DNA from: Candidatus Poribacteria bacterium
Lineage (GTDB): Bacteria; Poribacteria; WGA-4E; WGA-3G
Length of the DNA: 45,031 bases
NCBI GenBank assembly: GCA_012271015.1
Contig: JAAXHD010000188.1
Location: 1-45,031 of the forward strand
Direction: 5' to 3'
Each line of letters starts with the position of its first letter. The first letter of the stretch is position 1. The notes beneath the pieces are model-generated. The model made no database searches. It saw only the letters and a program-made list of their open reading frames with translations, and was not told the origin of the DNA. Made by a program: the position numbers and the translations under genes. Of the stretch, positions 34,166 through 42,240 are shown piece by piece.

Positions 34166-35566
34166 CTATCCAAACGTTCGGATATCCACGAAATGTCCCG
34201 TTACCGCAGTCGCCGCCGCCATCTGTGGACTCACCAAGTGCGTGCGTCCGCCTTTGCCCTGTCTGCCTTCAAAATTCCGGTTCGATGTGCTCGCACAGCG
34301 TTGTCCGGGCATCAGGATATCGGGATTCATACCGAGGCACATGCTACAACCGGCTTCACGCCATTCAAAGCCTGCGGCACGGAAAATCTCGTCAAGTCCC
34401 TCCGTCTCTGCTTGGCGTTTAACAGCCTGCGATCCGGGAACGACCATTGCCCTGACAGTGTCTGCGACTTTCCTACCTTTTGCGATTTCAGCGGCAACTC
34501 GTAGATCGCTGATACGGGAGTTGGTACAGCTGCCGATGAAAACTCTATCTACGGGAATATCTGTTATCGGTGTGCCGGGTTGGAGGTCCATGTATTCCAA
34601 GGCGTGTTCGGTGGCGCGTTTCTCATCGGTTGTTGCCATGTCAGCCGGATCCGGCACGCGACTTGTCACATCGGTCACCATACCGGGATTTGTGCCCCAT
34701 GTCACCTGCGGTGCGATTTCTGCCGCGTCGAGCTGCAGGGTCCGATCGTAGGTTGCCCCGTCGTCAGTTGGAAGTTGCTTCCAGCGTTCAACCGCCGCAT
34801 CAAAATCTTCACCTTTCGGTGCGAAACGTCTGCCAGCGATGTATTCGTAGGTGGTATCGTCGGGGGCAATCATACCGGCGCGGGCACCTGCCTCAATGGA
34901 CATATTACAAACAGTCATCCGTTCCTCAATGCTGAGGGCGCGGATGGCAGTGCCTGTATATTCAACCACGGCACCGTTGCCGCCGTCAATGCCGATATGT
35001 CCGATAATAGAGAGAATAATGTCTTTCGCAGTTACACCGTAAGGGAGTGTGCCATCAATCCGAATCTCAAAGGTTTCCGATTTCTGTTGCAAGAGGCATT
35101 GCGTGGCGAGAACATGCTCAATCTCGCTTGTGCCGATGCCGAAAGCGAGCGCGCCGAGGGCACCGTGCGTTGAGGTGTGGCTGTCACCACAAACAAGCGT
35201 CTGACCGGGTTGCGTGATGCCGAGTTCGGGTCCGATGACATGCACAATGCCTTGCTCAGGACTATCAATGTCGTAGAGCGGGATGTCAAACTCGGTGCAG
35301 TTTTGCGCGAGCGTTTCCATCTGCTTTGCGGCAATCAGATCTGTGATGGGCAGCGATCTATCGGTTGTCGGCACGTTGTGGTCCATCGTGGCGAACGTCA
35401 GATCCGGACGGCGTACCTTTCGGTTGTTGAGCCTTAATCCCTCAAATGCCTGTGGGGATGTGACTTCGTGGACGAGGTGCGTATCAATATAGAGGATTGG
35501 GACCTCGTCCATGGCGGCGCGAACGAGATGCGCCTCCCATATCTTTTCATACATCGTTTTTTTCAT
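34166..35566 (-). CDS. leuC: 3-isopropylmalate dehydratase large subunit
   Basis: A 466-residue aconitase-superfamily subunit that, with LeuD, isomerises 2- to 3-isopropylmalate. Iron-sulfur ligands are present: Cys in [14 protein letters not shown] and the pair in GCSMCLGMN. Other signatures: [24 protein letters not shown] and [18 protein letters not shown]. Length is normal. The ribosome binding site is weak (GGTAAAAG). It is separated from leuD by a toxin-antitoxin pair on the same strand. Confidence 0.96.
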   Translation of the reverse strand: MKKTMYEKIWEAHLVRAAMDEVPILYIDTHLVHEVTSPQAFEGLRLNNRKVRRPDLTFATMDHNVPTTDRSLPITDLIAAKQMETLAQNCTEFDIPLYDIDSPEQGIVHVIGPELGITQPGQTLVCGDSHTSTHGALGALAFGIGTSEIEHVLATQCLLQQKSETFEIRIDGTLPYGVTAKDIILSIIGHIGIDGGNGAVVEYTGTAIRALSIEERMTVCNMSIEAGARAGMIAPDDTTYEYIAGRRFAPKGEDFDAAVERWKQLPTDDGATYDRTLQLDAAEIAPQVTWGTNPGMVTDVTSRVPDPADMATTDEKRATEHALEYMDLQPGTPITDIPVDRVFIGSCTNSRISDLRVAAEIAKGRKVADTVRAMVVPGSQAVKRQAETEGLDEIFRAAGFEWREAGCSMCLGMNPDILMPGQRCASTSNRNFEGRQGKGGRTHLVSPQMAAATAVTGHFVDIRTFG

Positions 35567-35583
35567 AGTTTTCTTTTACCTTA

Positions 35584-36363
35584 TTAGAAATAACCTCTCA
35601 TAATTACATCATTCTCAGGGCTCTCATCAACAACATTATGCACATGATCCAAAAATCTGAGGAACATCTCCGCCGAAAAAGGATTGTGTTCTAAATGTTG
35701 AGCAAATTTCCTTCTATTTTTTTTTCTCCCTTCAACACTACTGAACGCACGACGAACCTCAGAAGAGAGCCTTTTTGCTTTACGTAATATAAGAATTTCG
35801 TCAATAGCTGTAGTGTTAGTATTTATAGGCGACATATCAAGCCATTCACACAATAAATAATATTTCGCCCCCGGGACAGCAAGTTTAACATCTAAAGCAG
35901 TCGCGGCCGCTTCTTGAAACATTGTTTTATCAAGGTTTGTTTTGCACTCCGCCGCAACATAAGCAATATTAGTTTCTTTTGTGACATTGTCATGAAAGTC
36001 CTCATGGTGCGACGAACGAATAAATAACCTCCGACTTATAGCAAAATCATGATCTTTATTTCTTAATTGCATACCTCCACCTACTCTATCTTCCCTAATG
36101 TTTGACTCAAATCTAATTCCCGAAAAACAAGTCATTGGACCAAAATCTAAATCATAGTCCTGAAATAAATCAGAAAAAGTTGAAGTTAATAATATGGGAA
36201 GAAATTCTTCAATGATGGTATTATCAAGCTTAAGTTGACCTTTCTGCCGGTAAAGGAAATTGTTGTTGCTATCAAATATTACATTTAACTCAATATATCG
36301 TTTGTATTCATTGAGTATGTCAACCATATCAACGACAATTTTTCGATGTTCACCCGAAACCAA
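35584..36363 (-). CDS. Type II restriction endonuclease (Bpu10I-like), main readable part
   Basis: A 259-residue frame encoding a probable PD-(D/E)xK nuclease: SGIRFESNIREDRVGGGMQL, KDHDFAISR, and the catalytic-looking AECKTNLDKTMFQEA, then YYLLCEWLDM and IDEILILRKAKR. I associate this pattern with the Bpu10I family from memory; the match should be checked. It follows a DNA methyltransferase gene, giving a restriction-modification pair. The only in-frame start is a TTG at 36363 without a good ribosome binding site. The same frame continues upstream past one TAG at 36388-36390 to the methyltransferase stop, so the real gene seems to be interrupted (see next entry). Confidence 0.75.
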   Translation of the reverse strand: MVSGEHRKIVVDMVDILNEYKRYIELNVIFDSNNNFLYRQKGQLKLDNTIIEEFLPILLTSTFSDLFQDYDLDFGPMTCFSGIRFESNIREDRVGGGMQLRNKDHDFAISRRLFIRSSHHEDFHDNVTKETNIAYVAAECKTNLDKTMFQEAAATALDVKLAVPGAKYYLLCEWLDMSPINTNTTAIDEILILRKAKRLSSEVRRAFSSVEGRKKNRRKFAQHLEHNPFSAEMFLRFLDHVHNVVDESPENDVIMRGYF

Positions 36364-36387
36364 CTTTAGATTCTCTAACCATTTTTT

Positions 36388-36495
36388 CTACAGTATCACT
36401 GCCTCCAAGATACGCGGACGGTCAGTTTCAGGCAATTTTTCGTTTTCAAGCAATGCGTTTAATTTATCACCATGAGGGGTGGGTAGAATAGACAC
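36388..36495 (-). pseudogene. N-terminal piece of the restriction endonuclease, ended by an amber codon
   Basis: From a GTG at 36495, two bases after the methyltransferase stop, 35 codons read LPTPHGDKLNALLENEKLP, ETDRPRILEAVIL and then TAG. The same frame goes on as KKWLENLKLV directly into the nuclease. In Bpu10I-like proteins, as I remember them, a Tyr fits this place, so one base change from TAT or TAC would explain it. A sequencing error is possible. Confidence 0.6.
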
Positions 36496-36497
36496 AC

Positions 36498-37745
36498 TTA
36501 AATTCCTTGCGTAGTCTTAGCATTGAACAAAGGTGATGGATGAACGTCGTAAATATTCTTGATGGCTAATTTCATGTCTTTTTTCGATTTTTCGGGAACT
36601 GTTGAATATGAAGTTTCCAATGTTTCTTGAGCTACCTTCCGTGCCTTCTTTAAATATGTTTCAGGTAGTGGACGTTCAAAAGGCGGGGAAAAATGGAGAA
36701 TATCTTCAAAAATACTTTGCCCAAAATTATTACGAAATACCCTCTGTTGCTTGAGAATTAAGTTAAATCCTAAAGATCTATGGCAAACTTCGGTCACAAT
36801 CTCACCGTTAAAGAACCGTGTTCCTTTTACCTTCGACTCTCTACCTACGACAAAAATTAATCTTGCCCCGGAACAACATACTCTTGCTAACTCACTGAGT
36901 GCTTGAACCATATCAAGACAAAACTGTACAACCGTCAGAAATCTATTGGCTCTGTGTTTTCTATTAGCACCGAACTCTGATCTTGATACCTTTAGCAAAT
37001 TCCAGTTTAAGGCTTCCATTGATGCCCGATATTGCTGGTGGTAATTAAAAACATTAATATATGGGGGTGAGGTAATCACAAGATCGACCGATTCATCGCA
37101 TAAAGGGACTTCACGGGCATCTGAAAGAAAAACCTCAATGTGTTGGTGTGAAAACGGTAGTTCAACCACAAGTTTCCCAAGATTTCCCCAAACTTTAAAA
37201 ACTTTCTGCACCGATATATCGGTTTGATAAAAATCCAGTAAAGTAATCAAAGTTTCCAACAATCCGCTTTGGAAACAGTCATTCACCTTTGACAGCAATC
37301 TAACAAGTTTAAGTTTAACGACCTCAAAGTTTGTTTCATTATGATCTCGTTTAGTATTCTGAAAAAGCGGCAATTCGGGCAAAAATTCATCATGAAGAAG
37401 ATTCGACACTGCCTGTAAATGTGAACGGCGTAAATCAATAGGGATGTTTATAAGGTGGTAAGTCCGTGCTAGTATAGCAGCAGCAGGATTAATTTCAGTG
37501 CCACTGGCTTTCAATCTAGCCATACCGGCTTCCAAAAGAACAGTTCCACTCCCAAGAAAAGGATCAAACATAATAGAATCACGATCAGAATAATTATCCA
37601 AGAATACTTGAACTAATTGAGGTGAAAATTGTCCTTTCCAACGTAAAGGATTACTCCGATACTTATTCTCAATATTGAGATCCGCTTGCAGTATCTCTTT
37701 GGTGTCAAAAGGTGTATCTGCATAAATCCCATTCAAAATTGGCAT
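36498..37745 (-). CDS. DNA methyltransferase, probably cytosine-N4
   Basis: A 415-residue SAM-dependent amino-methyltransferase. The SAM motif DPFLGSGTVLLEAG is at residues 61-74 and the catalytic TSPPY at 225-229; SPPY rather than DPPY or NPPY favours N4-cytosine. The 155 residues between them are long for a simple enzyme and may include recognition functions. It protects host DNA against the nuclease encoded directly downstream. AGGT lies seven bases before the ATG. The AT-rich composition of both genes differs from the leu genes beside them, which fits horizontal gain. Confidence 0.87.
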   Translation of the reverse strand: MPILNGIYADTPFDTKEILQADLNIENKYRSNPLRWKGQFSPQLVQVFLDNYSDRDSIMFDPFLGSGTVLLEAGMARLKASGTEINPAAAILARTYHLINIPIDLRRSHLQAVSNLLHDEFLPELPLFQNTKRDHNETNFEVVKLKLVRLLSKVNDCFQSGLLETLITLLDFYQTDISVQKVFKVWGNLGKLVVELPFSHQHIEVFLSDAREVPLCDESVDLVITSPPYINVFNYHQQYRASMEALNWNLLKVSRSEFGANRKHRANRFLTVVQFCLDMVQALSELARVCCSGARLIFVVGRESKVKGTRFFNGEIVTEVCHRSLGFNLILKQQRVFRNNFGQSIFEDILHFSPPFERPLPETYLKKARKVAQETLETSYSTVPEKSKKDMKLAIKNIYDVHPSPLFNAKTTQGI

Positions 37746-37878
37746 TATAATACCTACTAAAGTTTGGTCGTTCTCTACTGTGCGCCTAGTCCAAATAACT
37801 CATTTTGCTTCTATCAATATTCGTTTTACCCTTGTAAGTGGGGATGACAGATAAGAAAACTAAATGTCCATATTAGAG

Positions 37879-39033
37879 TTACTCAAAGGGTTGCAATGTA
37901 CCGTCTTTTACTATCAGTGCCTTCCCTTCATAAATAGCATCCCCATCCGCATTGAAAGAGAACTTGCCAAAAACTGTGTCAAAGTCCCTGATATTTGCCA
38001 GTGCGTTCCGGATTGAGATTGCATCGGTTGCTTGAGCATTTTTAATCGCCTCTGCTAAAATATAGACAGAGGTATACGATGCTACAGCAAAGATATCTGG
38101 TGTCGTACCGTAGGTCATATTGTAATTCTGAACGAAGGCTTGATTTCCGGGTGTGTCATCGGTGCTAAGCCAACCGATAAAAGTGATTGCGCCTTCAGCG
38201 GCGGCACCTGCGGCTTCTACATCAATACTGGTTAGCGAACTCATAATAACAGGAACGGATATACCGAGTTCGCGGGCTTGAATCAGTATCCCTGGTTTTT
38301 CCGGTGGCAACACAGAGACAAAGATAGCATCGGGTTCCAACGTTTTTATCCGAGTCAGTTGCGCCGAGAAATCAGTATCACCGCTCTGGAAAACTTCCGT
38401 GGTTAGCACCTCAACACCGATCGCAGTAAATGTTTCCCGCAATGCCGTGTCCCGATCCATAGAGAAAAAATCGGTCTCGTTATACATTGTAGCCACCCGT
38501 TGATAGTTGAGTTTCGCGTATGTTGTCTCGACACCTTGAAGTGTCACAATATTTGTCGCGCGTGGGACACGAAAAACGAAATCACCGATCGCGCTAAGAC
38601 CACGAGCACTCGATGTCGGGCTAATCGCCACAACCTGATTTTCTTGTGCGACCGGAAACGCCGCCCGCGTCGCACTTGAGGTCGCGGGACCGATAATAAG
38701 AGAAACGCCATGTTCGTGAATCAGTTTATTGAAAGCAACAACCGCACCCTCTGGGGTACTCGTATCGTCCTCAATGATAAACTTGAGTCTTGTATCGCCG
38801 GGTTGTGCGTTGTTAATTTCATCAAGAGCGAATTCCATACCTTGCTTCATGCGTTCACCTGTAAAAGGCAAGTGTCCTGTTCCTGTTACAGGCAAAACAA
38901 CACCGATGGAAATCTTTTGACTCTTATCTTCTGTACCTGGAGTGGCAGGTTGGATAATTTGTGACGCTCGCTCACAGGCGGAGAAGCCTACTACCGAGAT
39001 AACAATTGTTAGGATAAGTGCAAATGTTCTCAA
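37879..39033 (-). CDS. ABC-type branched-chain amino-acid-like substrate-binding lipoprotein
   Basis: A 384-residue periplasmic binding protein of the Peripla_BP_6/LivK type. The TTG at 39033 is chosen because AGGCAGGT lies six bases upstream and it yields a standard lipoprotein signal (RTFALILTIVISVVGFSAC); an ATG at 39084 would add 17 unneeded residues. Signatures: IGVVLPVTGTG, GMEFALDEINNA, VSLIIGPATSSATRA, AISPTSSA and the C-terminal ALANIRDFDTVFGKFSF. The ligand may be an amino acid, amide or urea-type compound. No permease or ATPase genes are adjacent, so its transporter is encoded elsewhere. Confidence 0.87.
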   Translation of the reverse strand: MRTFALILTIVISVVGFSACERASQIIQPATPGTEDKSQKISIGVVLPVTGTGHLPFTGERMKQGMEFALDEINNAQPGDTRLKFIIEDDTSTPEGAVVAFNKLIHEHGVSLIIGPATSSATRAAFPVAQENQVVAISPTSSARGLSAIGDFVFRVPRATNIVTLQGVETTYAKLNYQRVATMYNETDFFSMDRDTALRETFTAIGVEVLTTEVFQSGDTDFSAQLTRIKTLEPDAIFVSVLPPEKPGILIQARELGISVPVIMSSLTSIDVEAAGAAAEGAITFIGWLSTDDTPGNQAFVQNYNMTYGTTPDIFAVASYTSVYILAEAIKNAQATDAISIRNALANIRDFDTVFGKFSFNADGDAIYEGKALIVKDGTLQPFE

Positions 39034-39087
39034 TTTAATACCTGCCTTTCTACAGTTTATGCTACAAATAACTGCTATAAACATGCC

Positions 39088-39150
39088 GCCCCTACGGGGC
39101 TTTTAAAATTTTGGACAACGGATTCTACAAAGATACCACCCCTACGGGGT
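39088..39150. repeat. Two CCCCTACGGGG palindromes
   Basis: GCCCCTACGGGGC (39088-39100) and ACCCCTACGGGGT (39138-39150), 50 bp apart. The outer pair changes from G-C to A-T on both arms together, so the stem is kept. The flanks are also similar (CTATAAACATGCC and CTACAAAGATACC). They lie between rnj and the binding-protein gene. Confidence 0.75.
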
Positions 39151-39210
39151 TGATTTGATGCTTGCGACACTTCGGTTCCATGCAATCTATGACACGCGAG
39201 TTCGATCGTG

Positions 39211-40998
39211 TTAAACCCGCATAACGACGGGGAAGATGAGCGGTGTTCGTTGCATCTGTTTCGAGAAAAACCGGCGGAGCGCGCCTCGGACTTCGTCTTG
39301 GACGACCTCCGTTTCGTGTTTCTGTTCATCGCTCAGGTTTTCAATGACACGCCGCGTAATCTCTTTCGCTGTTTCTATGAGATCCTCCGACTTGTCCATG
39401 TAGACAAACCCACGTGAGATGATTTCTATCTCTCCGGCGTTCAGCCCTGTTTTAGCGTCGGTATCGGCTGTCGGAGTGTCGGCAGTTGCTGATGTTTCGT
39501 CTGCCGCAATGTCCTCCTCTTGCTGGCTGCCATCACCTGTATCGCTGTGTAGGACAATAACAGGGATGACGATGCCGTCCTCTGAAAGTTGGATGCGATC
39601 GCGTAGGACGATATCTTCAAGCTCAATTTCTGGTTTGCCATCAACAAGCACACGTCCGGAACGTCCCTCGCGCCCAAAAACTTCACACGTCTCAGGTGTC
39701 AGATAAATCAGTTCCCCATCCTCAGCAACTGTGATGTTTTCACTCGGAATGCCGACAGATTCGGCGAGTTCGGCGTGTCGCACGAGGTTTTGGTATTCAC
39801 CGTGCATCGGCATAAAAAACTGAGGCTGCAGAAGATTAAGCATCAATTTCAGGTCTTCACTGGACCCATGTCCCGAAACGTGGACATCCGCATTCCGTTC
39901 GTGGTATATCTTCGCACCACGTCTGAGTAGATGGTTCACGATATTCCCGATAGCCTTTTCGTTACCCGGAATAATTCGGGCAGAGATGACGACGGTATCC
40001 CCCTGTTCTACCTTTAAAAACGGATGATTGTCGAGTGCCATCAATGACATCGCAGAGCGAGGTTCACCTTGGCTGCCGGTACTCAAAATCATGACCTCGT
40101 CCGGTTTGAACATAGACGCATCGCGGGCATCAATGAGATAATCTGGGTTCAGGTTGAGGTAACCGAGTTCTGAAGCGGTACGGACATTGTTTATGAGAGA
40201 ACGTCCGGTAACGGCAACGAGCCGCCGATGTATATTTGCCAGTTCGACGAATTGTTGGATACGGTGCAGACTCGAAGAAAAGGTGCAAAGGAACAACTTC
40301 TGTTCTGTTTTCTGAAATATATTGTCTATCGTCCCATAGATGCTTCGCTCAGAAGGGGTCTGCCCGGGTCGCTCAGCGTTTGTGCTGTCGGAGACCAACA
40401 TTAGCACGCCTTCCGAGCCTAAACGCGCCAGCGTCTGAACGTCACTCAGTTTGCCGTCAACAGGTGTCATGTCAAACTTAAAATCACCGGTATGAACAAT
40501 AACACCGACCGGTGTGCGCAGCGCAATTGCCACTGTATCTGGAATACTGTGTGTAACATGGATGAATTCGGCTGAAAAATCACCCAATTCGACCGTATCG
40601 CCGGGGGCAATTGTATTGAGCTGTGCCTTGCTGAGAACATTGTATTCGCGCAATCTTCCGCTGGCAATCGCGAGCGTGAGTTGTGTACCATAGACCGGCA
40701 CATTCAACTGCCGTAGAACGTAGAATAAGGCACCAATATGATCCTCATGTCCATGAGTTAGAAGGATTCCGCGAACTTTCTCTTGTCGTTCCACCAGATA
40801 ATGGATATCCGGGAATATCAGATCGACACCGGGCATGTCTGCATTCGGTAGCATGAAACCTGTGTCAACGACGATAATGTCGTCCTCGGTCTCATACACC
40901 ATCATGTTGAGCCCAAATTCACCTAAGCCTCCTAATGGAATGATCGAAACGTTTTTCTCAGCTATCTGTTCACTCTTAACTGGTGTAGAATTTGTCAT
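39211..40998 (-). CDS. rnj: Ribonuclease J
   Basis: A 595-residue metallo-beta-lactamase/beta-CASP ribonuclease for mRNA decay and rRNA maturation. Motifs: PLGGLGEFGLNMM, the zinc site THGHEDHIGA at residues 81-90, VTHSIPD, HTGDFKFD, SDSTNAERPG, VAVTGRSL, STGSQGEPRSA, VHVSGHGSSEDLKLM and MPMHGEY. The C-terminal region carries a Thr/Ala/Asp-rich insertion (about residues 495-525) that splits the usual C-terminal domain; the conserved end (RRFFSKQMQRTPLIFPVV) is intact. A sigma-70-like promoter lies upstream. Confidence 0.95.
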   Translation of the reverse strand: MTNSTPVKSEQIAEKNVSIIPLGGLGEFGLNMMVYETEDDIIVVDTGFMLPNADMPGVDLIFPDIHYLVERQEKVRGILLTHGHEDHIGALFYVLRQLNVPVYGTQLTLAIASGRLREYNVLSKAQLNTIAPGDTVELGDFSAEFIHVTHSIPDTVAIALRTPVGVIVHTGDFKFDMTPVDGKLSDVQTLARLGSEGVLMLVSDSTNAERPGQTPSERSIYGTIDNIFQKTEQKLFLCTFSSSLHRIQQFVELANIHRRLVAVTGRSLINNVRTASELGYLNLNPDYLIDARDASMFKPDEVMILSTGSQGEPRSAMSLMALDNHPFLKVEQGDTVVISARIIPGNEKAIGNIVNHLLRRGAKIYHERNADVHVSGHGSSEDLKLMLNLLQPQFFMPMHGEYQNLVRHAELAESVGIPSENITVAEDGELIYLTPETCEVFGREGRSGRVLVDGKPEIELEDIVLRDRIQLSEDGIVIPVIVLHSDTGDGSQQEEDIAADETSATADTPTADTDAKTGLNAGEIEIISRGFVYMDKSEDLIETAKEITRRVIENLSDEQKHETEVVQDEVRGALRRFFSKQMQRTPLIFPVVMRV

Positions 40999-41054
40999 AA
41001 AAAGTTATTCAGCCAACTACTGACTGCCGTTTAGGTTTACCAATACTTTCGGCA

Positions 41055-41082
41055 ATTATAGTTATTATAGTAGATTTTACAA
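41055..41082 (-). promoter_or_regulatory. Candidate promoter of rnj
   Basis: On the minus strand TTGTAA (41082-41077) and a perfect TATAAT (41060-41055) are 16 bp apart. This places transcription start about 50 bases upstream of the rnj ATG. The -35 matches four of six bases. Confidence 0.5.
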
Positions 41083-41136
41083 TTACTTAGACGTTCTAAA
41101 GAGGCGAGGTTAGAAACCTCGTCAGCGGCGGTGGAG
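41071..41136. repeat. Extended GGCGAGGTT palindrome repeat
   Basis: GGCGAGGTT at 41103 pairs with AACCTCGTC. The flank is also shared with 26937-26998: a run like AATTACTTA, then AC..TCTAAA, then the palindrome and CAGCGG. The shared unit is therefore about 65 bp long. It overlaps the upstream edge of the rnj promoter. Confidence 0.7.
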
Positions 41137-41157
41137 GTTTTCGCTGCTATGGTTTGC

Positions 41158-42183
41158 TTATCGCCAATGCAAATCAAGATAATCGTAAGCAGTTGAGGTA
41201 ATCTGCTGCATTTTGGCGGTTTCAACATCTAAGGTGAAGATTTCGCTGGTGCGTCGCCCGTCCAAATCTGCCCCGATAAATGCGACCTGACTTCCGTTTG
41301 GGGACCATGTCGCGTTACGCCCCTTGTACAAGCTCAGATTCAGATAGTTCTTAAATCGTCCGCGTTCTACAGTGACAACGCAGATCTCGCCTGACACATA
41401 AAACAGGAGCTGTTTACCATCTGGGGACCATTCTTCAATCTTTTGACACGGTGGCTCGTCGCGTTGTAGAAACCATTTCCTATTTATACTGACGACCTCC
41501 GGTTCAGCAAGTGCGAGGAGTCCATCGGTCATAAACGCGATCCATTTACGGTCTGGCGACCACTCGGGCCATGTTGCTCCATTCGGTAACGCCTCAAGCA
41601 ATCTTCGTTTCGGTTCTTTAACGGTTTCACCTTTCGCATCCCAATATAGCCATCCCTTTGCCCACTGCTGGGTCCGCCAGCGTTTTATTTTTCCATCAAC
41701 CGTTACCACCCAATTTTCCAACGGATCTTTCGGACGGTCAATCTCGACGACAACCAGAAGGGCGTGACTTAACGGAGACCACCAGAAATCGTGAATGTCA
41801 TATTCTCTTTTGATGAGTCGCTTTTTTTCGGTACCATCTGCCCACATTACATATAGCGATTTTGTGCCGTCCACTCCGGATAGGTAGGCAATTCGTTCCC
41901 CATCTGGTGACCATCGTGGGTTGCGCGAAAACCCGTCATCGGTGAGTCGGCGGAAATCCGTACCGTCCGGATTCATCGTACAGATGTTATACTGATAGAA
42001 CTCCCACCACTTTTCTGTATCTCTGCCCCTCTCCAACATCCGCGTCGAGGCTCGAAAACCGTCTTCATGCAGAAACGGTTCGCGAATGGTAAAGACGAAT
42101 TTCCCCGCACCATCCTCTGCAAACACACCTCCACCTAACGTGACAACTAATATGAGTACACCTATCAGACATTTGATAGGCAT
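41158..42183 (-). CDS. Exported TolB-like (PD40) beta-propeller protein
   Basis: A 341-residue protein with a signal peptide (MPIKCLIGVLILVVTLGGGVFAE cut after Ala; shown in part as CLIGVLILVV). The mature part is a six-bladed type propeller with WD40-like PD40 repeats: NPRWSPDGERIAYLS, WPEWSPDRKWIAFMT, IEEWSPDGKQLLFYV, NATWSPNGSQVAFIG. Such repeats occur in TolB and in many secreted proteins of unknown role. There are no tol or pal genes nearby, so it should not be called TolB. It lies 57 bp downstream of leuS on the same strand and may be read from the leuS promoter. Confidence 0.83.
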   Translation of the reverse strand: MPIKCLIGVLILVVTLGGGVFAEDGAGKFVFTIREPFLHEDGFRASTRMLERGRDTEKWWEFYQYNICTMNPDGTDFRRLTDDGFSRNPRWSPDGERIAYLSGVDGTKSLYVMWADGTEKKRLIKREYDIHDFWWSPLSHALLVVVEIDRPKDPLENWVVTVDGKIKRWRTQQWAKGWLYWDAKGETVKEPKRRLLEALPNGATWPEWSPDRKWIAFMTDGLLALAEPEVVSINRKWFLQRDEPPCQKIEEWSPDGKQLLFYVSGEICVVTVERGRFKNYLNLSLYKGRNATWSPNGSQVAFIGADLDGRRTSEIFTLDVETAKMQQITSTAYDYLDLHWR

Positions 42184-42240
42184 AAGTCTACCTTCTTTGG
42201 ACGCTTTTGTTCTGATGTTCTACCTATTTCAAGGTGATTT

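Noticed and set aside
41158..42183. TolB of the Tol-Pal system
   Set aside because: Only the PD40 propeller is present; the N-terminal TolB domain and neighbouring tol genes are missing.
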